A DNA stretch of 16,302 nt, taken from NCBI GenBank assembly GCA_003220855.1, contig QHTP01000008.1, forward strand, positions 1-16,302. Direction: 5' to 3'. Source of the DNA: Gemmatimonadota bacterium. Its GTDB lineage: Bacteria > Gemmatimonadota > Gemmatimonadetes > Gemmatimonadales > GWC2-71-9. The position numbers and the translations under genes are program-made. Shown piece after piece: positions 13,787 to 16,302 of the stretch. The notes beneath the pieces were generated by a model, which did no database searches, was not told where the DNA came from, and was given only the letters and a program-made list of their open reading frames with translations. Position 1 is the stretch's first letter, and each line of letters starts with the position of its first letter.

Positions 13787-15466
13787 ATGAAACGCCCGAC
13801 CCTCGCCGCCTTCCTCTTGTTGTGCGCCCCAATCCGGCTCCCCACTCAGACCCGCACGTTCACACACGCCGATACCTTGCGCGGCTCGTACACGACCGCC
13901 GGACGGGCGTGGTGGGACGTGACCTTCTACGACCTCCGCGTCGCCATCAGCCCGACCGACTCGAGCATCCGGGGATCGAACGGCATCTCGTACCGTGTGC
14001 TTCAACCCTCGAGCGACATGCAGATCGACCTCATGATCCCGCTCGAGGTCGACAGCATAGTGCAGGACGGCCGGGCCGTGCCGTTCCGGCGCGACGGGAA
14101 CGCGTTCTTCGCCCAGCTCGAGGCGCCCCAGACTGAGGGGTCCACTAAGACCATCACGGTTTTCTATCACGGGAAGCCCCAGCCCGCCAGGCGACCGCCC
14201 TGGGATGGCGGCTTCACCTGGACCTCGGACAGCCTGGGTCGCACCTGGGTCGTGACCACCGACCAGGGGCTCGGCGCGAGCGTGTGGTGGCCCAACAAGG
14301 ATACGCAGGCGGACGAGCCGGACAGCCAACGCATCGCTCTCACTGTACCGGACGGGCTGATCGACGTGTCGAACGGGCGGCTGCGCCAGACCATTCCCAA
14401 CGCCGACGGCACGACGACCTACGAGTGGTTCGTGGTGAATCCGATCAATAACTACGCGATCGCCGTGGCCGCCGGGAGCTATGCGCACTTCAGCGACACA
14501 CTCCAGGGGGAGCGGGGGCCGCTGACGCTCGACTTCTGGCCGCTCGACTATCACGTAGAGGCGGCGCGACGCCAGTTCGTCCAGGCCCGGTCGATGCTGC
14601 AATGCTTCGAGCACTGGTTCGGGCCGTATCCCTGGTACGAGGACGGCTACAAGCTCATCGAGGTGCCGCACTCAGGGATGGAGCATCAGAGCGCGGTGGC
14701 GTACGGCAACTGGTACGCCAACGGGTATCGGGGGCGCGACTTGTCGGGGACCGGCCTGGGACTCAAGTGGGACTTCATCATCGTGCACGAGAGCGCCCAC
14801 GAATGGTTCGGCAACAGCATCACGGCGAAGGACGAGGCCGACATCTGGGTGCACGAGGGCTTCGCGAACTACGCCGAGAACCTCTATACCGAGTGTCTGT
14901 TCGGCCGCGACTCGGGAGCCGCGTACGTGATCGGGACCCGGCGCGGCATCAAGAACGACATCCCCATCATCGGCCCCTACGGCGTGAACGCCGACGGCTC
15001 GGGTGACCGCTACCCCAAGGGTGGCAACCTGCTCCACACGATCCGCCAGATCGTGGGCGACGACGAGAAGTGGCGCGGCATCCTGCGCGGGCTGAATAGG
15101 ACCTTCTGGCACCAGACGGTGACGAGCGCCCAGATCGAGACCTACATCTCCCGGCGCGCCGGCACGAACTTGACGGGGGTGTTCGATCAGTACCTGCGCA
15201 CGACGATGGTTCCCGTGTTCGAGTACTGGATCGCCGGGAACACGCTTCACTATCACTGGAGCAACGTCGTCCCCGGATTCGCCATGCCGGTTCGGGTCAC
15301 GCTCTCCGGGTCGGGCTTCAGAGTGATTGGGCCGAAGGAGGCGTGGCAAACGGCGCGGCTGCGGCTTGCAGGCCCCGTCGCGTTCCGGGTGGATTCGAAT
15401 TACTACGTGAGCGTGCGCGACGTCGGTGGGCCTCCGCCAGCCTCGACGAGTTCAGAGTCGCCGTAG
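13787..15466 (+). CDS. Secreted M1-family zinc metallopeptidase (aminopeptidase-like)
   Basis: A 559-residue protein; the ATG at 13787 gives a normal signal peptide (MKRPTLAAFLLLCAP). A GTG at 13778 is also in frame. It has the full M1 zinc site: His334-Glu335-x-x-His338 (HESAH) followed by 18 residues and Glu357 (VHEGF). The substrate-binding loop is GMEHQ at 297-301, in place of the classical GAMEN. Tyr409 in the YPKGGNLLH segment is the likely transition-state tyrosine. An N-terminal beta-sandwich (about 45-240) precedes the thermolysin-like domain, and a short C-terminal beta domain (about 490-545) follows; the large ERAP1-type helical domain is absent. It should remove N-terminal residues from peptides in the periplasm or outside the cell. 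It is transcribed divergently from the GMC operon and converges on the GH65-like gene with a 34-bp gap. Confidence 0.93.
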   Translation: MKRPTLAAFLLLCAPIRLPTQTRTFTHADTLRGSYTTAGRAWWDVTFYDLRVAISPTDSSIRGSNGISYRVLQPSSDMQIDLMIPLEVDSIVQDGRAVPFRRDGNAFFAQLEAPQTEGSTKTITVFYHGKPQPARRPPWDGGFTWTSDSLGRTWVVTTDQGLGASVWWPNKDTQADEPDSQRIALTVPDGLIDVSNGRLRQTIPNADGTTTYEWFVVNPINNYAIAVAAGSYAHFSDTLQGERGPLTLDFWPLDYHVEAARRQFVQARSMLQCFEHWFGPYPWYEDGYKLIEVPHSGMEHQSAVAYGNWYANGYRGRDLSGTGLGLKWDFIIVHESAHEWFGNSITAKDEADIWVHEGFANYAENLYTECLFGRDSGAAYVIGTRRGIKNDIPIIGPYGVNADGSGDRYPKGGNLLHTIRQIVGDDEKWRGILRGLNRTFWHQTVTSAQIETYISRRAGTNLTGVFDQYLRTTMVPVFEYWIAGNTLHYHWSNVVPGFAMPVRVTLSGSGFRVIGPKEAWQTARLRLAGPVAFRVDSNYYVSVRDVGGPPPASTSSESP

Positions 15467-15500
15467 GTCGTACCTCGAACCGATGGGGAACGCACTCCAG

Positions 15501-16302
15501 TCAGCGGGGGACGAAGCGGGCCGAATCGCCCTCCACCACCACGTCGTAACGCCGGCCGCGCGACGCGATGTTTCGCAACACGAGCCGGGTGATCCGCGAC
15601 GGCAGCACGGGCCGGAACGCGGATCGCAGGCCCTCACGCCCGAGTCGCAGTCCCGACCAGCCGAACACGACCTGCTGCAGGAACGCTCCCGCACCCGTGA
15701 GAAAGTGCACCGCTTGGTTGGTAGGCGTTTCGGCGAGCGCGTCGAACGGCGGTCGCAGATGATCGCGGTAGGAGAGGGGCAGCAGCGTATCGACCAGCGC
15801 CCGGTCGCCCAGCTCGGCGGCGATCGCCGGGTAGAGGCTCGTGGTCATCATCGCGCCGGAGCCTTCTTTCAGGAGTCGTCCGATCGCTGCCTCCAGGTCG
15901 TTGCGCTTCGTCTGCTCGCTCATTGGGATGCCGAGCGGATAGGCGAGCAGCGGCACCACCGAGCCACGCTTGTCCGGCGATGCACCTTCGTACGTCGGGT
16001 GATACTGGCCGGCGGAATCGAACGGGATGGACAGCCCCGCCGCCACGCGGCTCCATGTGGGGTGGGGTGCGCGGCCCAAGCGGCGGCTCGCGAGCACCGC
16101 GAACTCGAGGTTCTGGCGCGCGATGGCGTTGGTGTAGGTGTCGTTGCCGATGCCGATCAGGCCTTCGTCCACCGACACGACGTGATGGATACCGTAGCGG
16201 CGCGTGCTCGAGTCGAACGTCGCCCGGCTCGCCCAGAAGTCGGCCGTCGCGGCTAGCACCGGGTAGCCGTACCGCGCCAGCCAGGCCGAGTCGCCCGTGG
16301 CA
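15501..16302 (-). CDS. GH65-like glycoside hydrolase, C-terminal part (runs off right edge)
   Basis: 266 codons are visible; the frame is open to the right edge, so the GTG at 16259 is internal rather than the start. The sequence resembles the (alpha/alpha)6-barrel and C-terminal region of GH65 enzymes related to acid trehalase, kojibiose hydrolase and glucosylgalactosyl-hydroxylysine glucosidase. Supporting segments are ATADFWASRA, VVSVDEG, DTYTNAIARQNLEFA, and PTNQAVHFLTGAGAFLQQ followed by VVFGWSGLR. A short beta-sandwich tail (LPSRITRLVLRNIASRGRRYDVVVEGD) closes the protein at RFVPR. The catalytic acid and the signal peptide, if any, lie outside the window. Its place next to SusC/SusD suggests it processes an alpha-glucoside. 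The family call is from pattern recognition, so hydrolase versus phosphorylase cannot be decided here. Confidence 0.8.
   Translation of the reverse strand, partial: ATGDSAWLARYGYPVLAATADFWASRATFDSSTRRYGIHHVVSVDEGLIGIGNDTYTNAIARQNLEFAVLASRRLGRAPHPTWSRVAAGLSIPFDSAGQYHPTYEGASPDKRGSVVPLLAYPLGIPMSEQTKRNDLEAAIGRLLKEGSGAMMTTSLYPAIAAELGDRALVDTLLPLSYRDHLRPPFDALAETPTNQAVHFLTGAGAFLQQVVFGWSGLRLGREGLRSAFRPVLPSRITRLVLRNIASRGRRYDVVVEGDSARFVPR

Noticed and set aside
13680..13832. Upstream ATG (13832) as the GMC start
   Set aside because: It adds 51 arginine-rich residues without homology and invades the divergent promoter gap, whereas 13679 has a good ribosome-binding site.
13676..14671. 331-codon minus-strand open frame over the M1 gene
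   Set aside because: Antisense shadow of a peptidase with complete catalytic motifs; it also overlaps the GMC start.
1..16302. CRISPR array, tRNA/rRNA genes, transposase or integrase
   Set aside because: Looked for and not seen; the repeats present are short and few, without regular spacers.

Overview
This window looks like a chromosomal carbohydrate- or glycoconjugate-uptake locus from a high-GC, Gram-negative bacterium of the FCB superphylum. Gemmatimonadota or a close relative is the best fit. That placement is inferred from the combination of a SusC/SusD pair, CRTAC1-type FG-GAP/UnbV lipoproteins, a GMC oxidoreductase with a gluconate-2-dehydrogenase-subunit-3 partner, and GC-rich coding sequence. 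No rRNA or other marker gene is present to confirm it.

Layout, left to right. Positions 1-1989 (minus) hold a CRTAC1-like FG-GAP/UnbV lipoprotein gene that runs off the left edge and is broken near 1070 by an out-of-frame internal deletion. Positions 2077-2858 (plus) hold two tandem, translationally coupled small lipoproteins consisting of little more than a TonB-receptor plug domain, with no beta-barrel. Positions 2529-6215 (minus) hold a second, intact CRTAC1-like lipoprotein; its reading frame runs on past its natural end into the antisense of the second plug gene. Positions 6303-7946 and 7962-11222 (minus) are susD and susC. Positions 11317-11889 and 11886-13679 (minus) are a Tat-signal small subunit and its FAD-dependent GMC dehydrogenase, overlapping by ATGA. 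Positions 13787-15466 (plus) are a secreted M1 metallopeptidase. Positions 15501-16302 (minus) are the C-terminal part of a GH65-like glycoside hydrolase that runs off the right edge.

How the parts may work together: SusC/SusD would bind and import an oligosaccharide or glycopeptide. The CRTAC1 proteins are probably surface or periplasmic calcium-binding beta-propeller lipoproteins serving the same system. The GH65-like enzyme would cleave glycosidic bonds, the M1 enzyme would trim peptides, and the GMC/Tat pair would oxidise a sugar or glycoside in the periplasm. The minus-strand order GMC - small subunit - susC - susD - CRTAC1 is compatible with one transcription unit, with a possible promoter in the 94-bp gap before susC.

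The most unusual part is 1-6300. Two CRTAC1 paralogues flank a cassette of plug-only lipoproteins whose first ribosome-binding site lies in a small hairpin. Short GC-rich DNA repeats sit inside the coding regions of the paralogues and are read in different frames. There is no gene-free stretch longer than about 110 bp, and I saw no tRNA, rRNA, CRISPR array, transposase or integrase.
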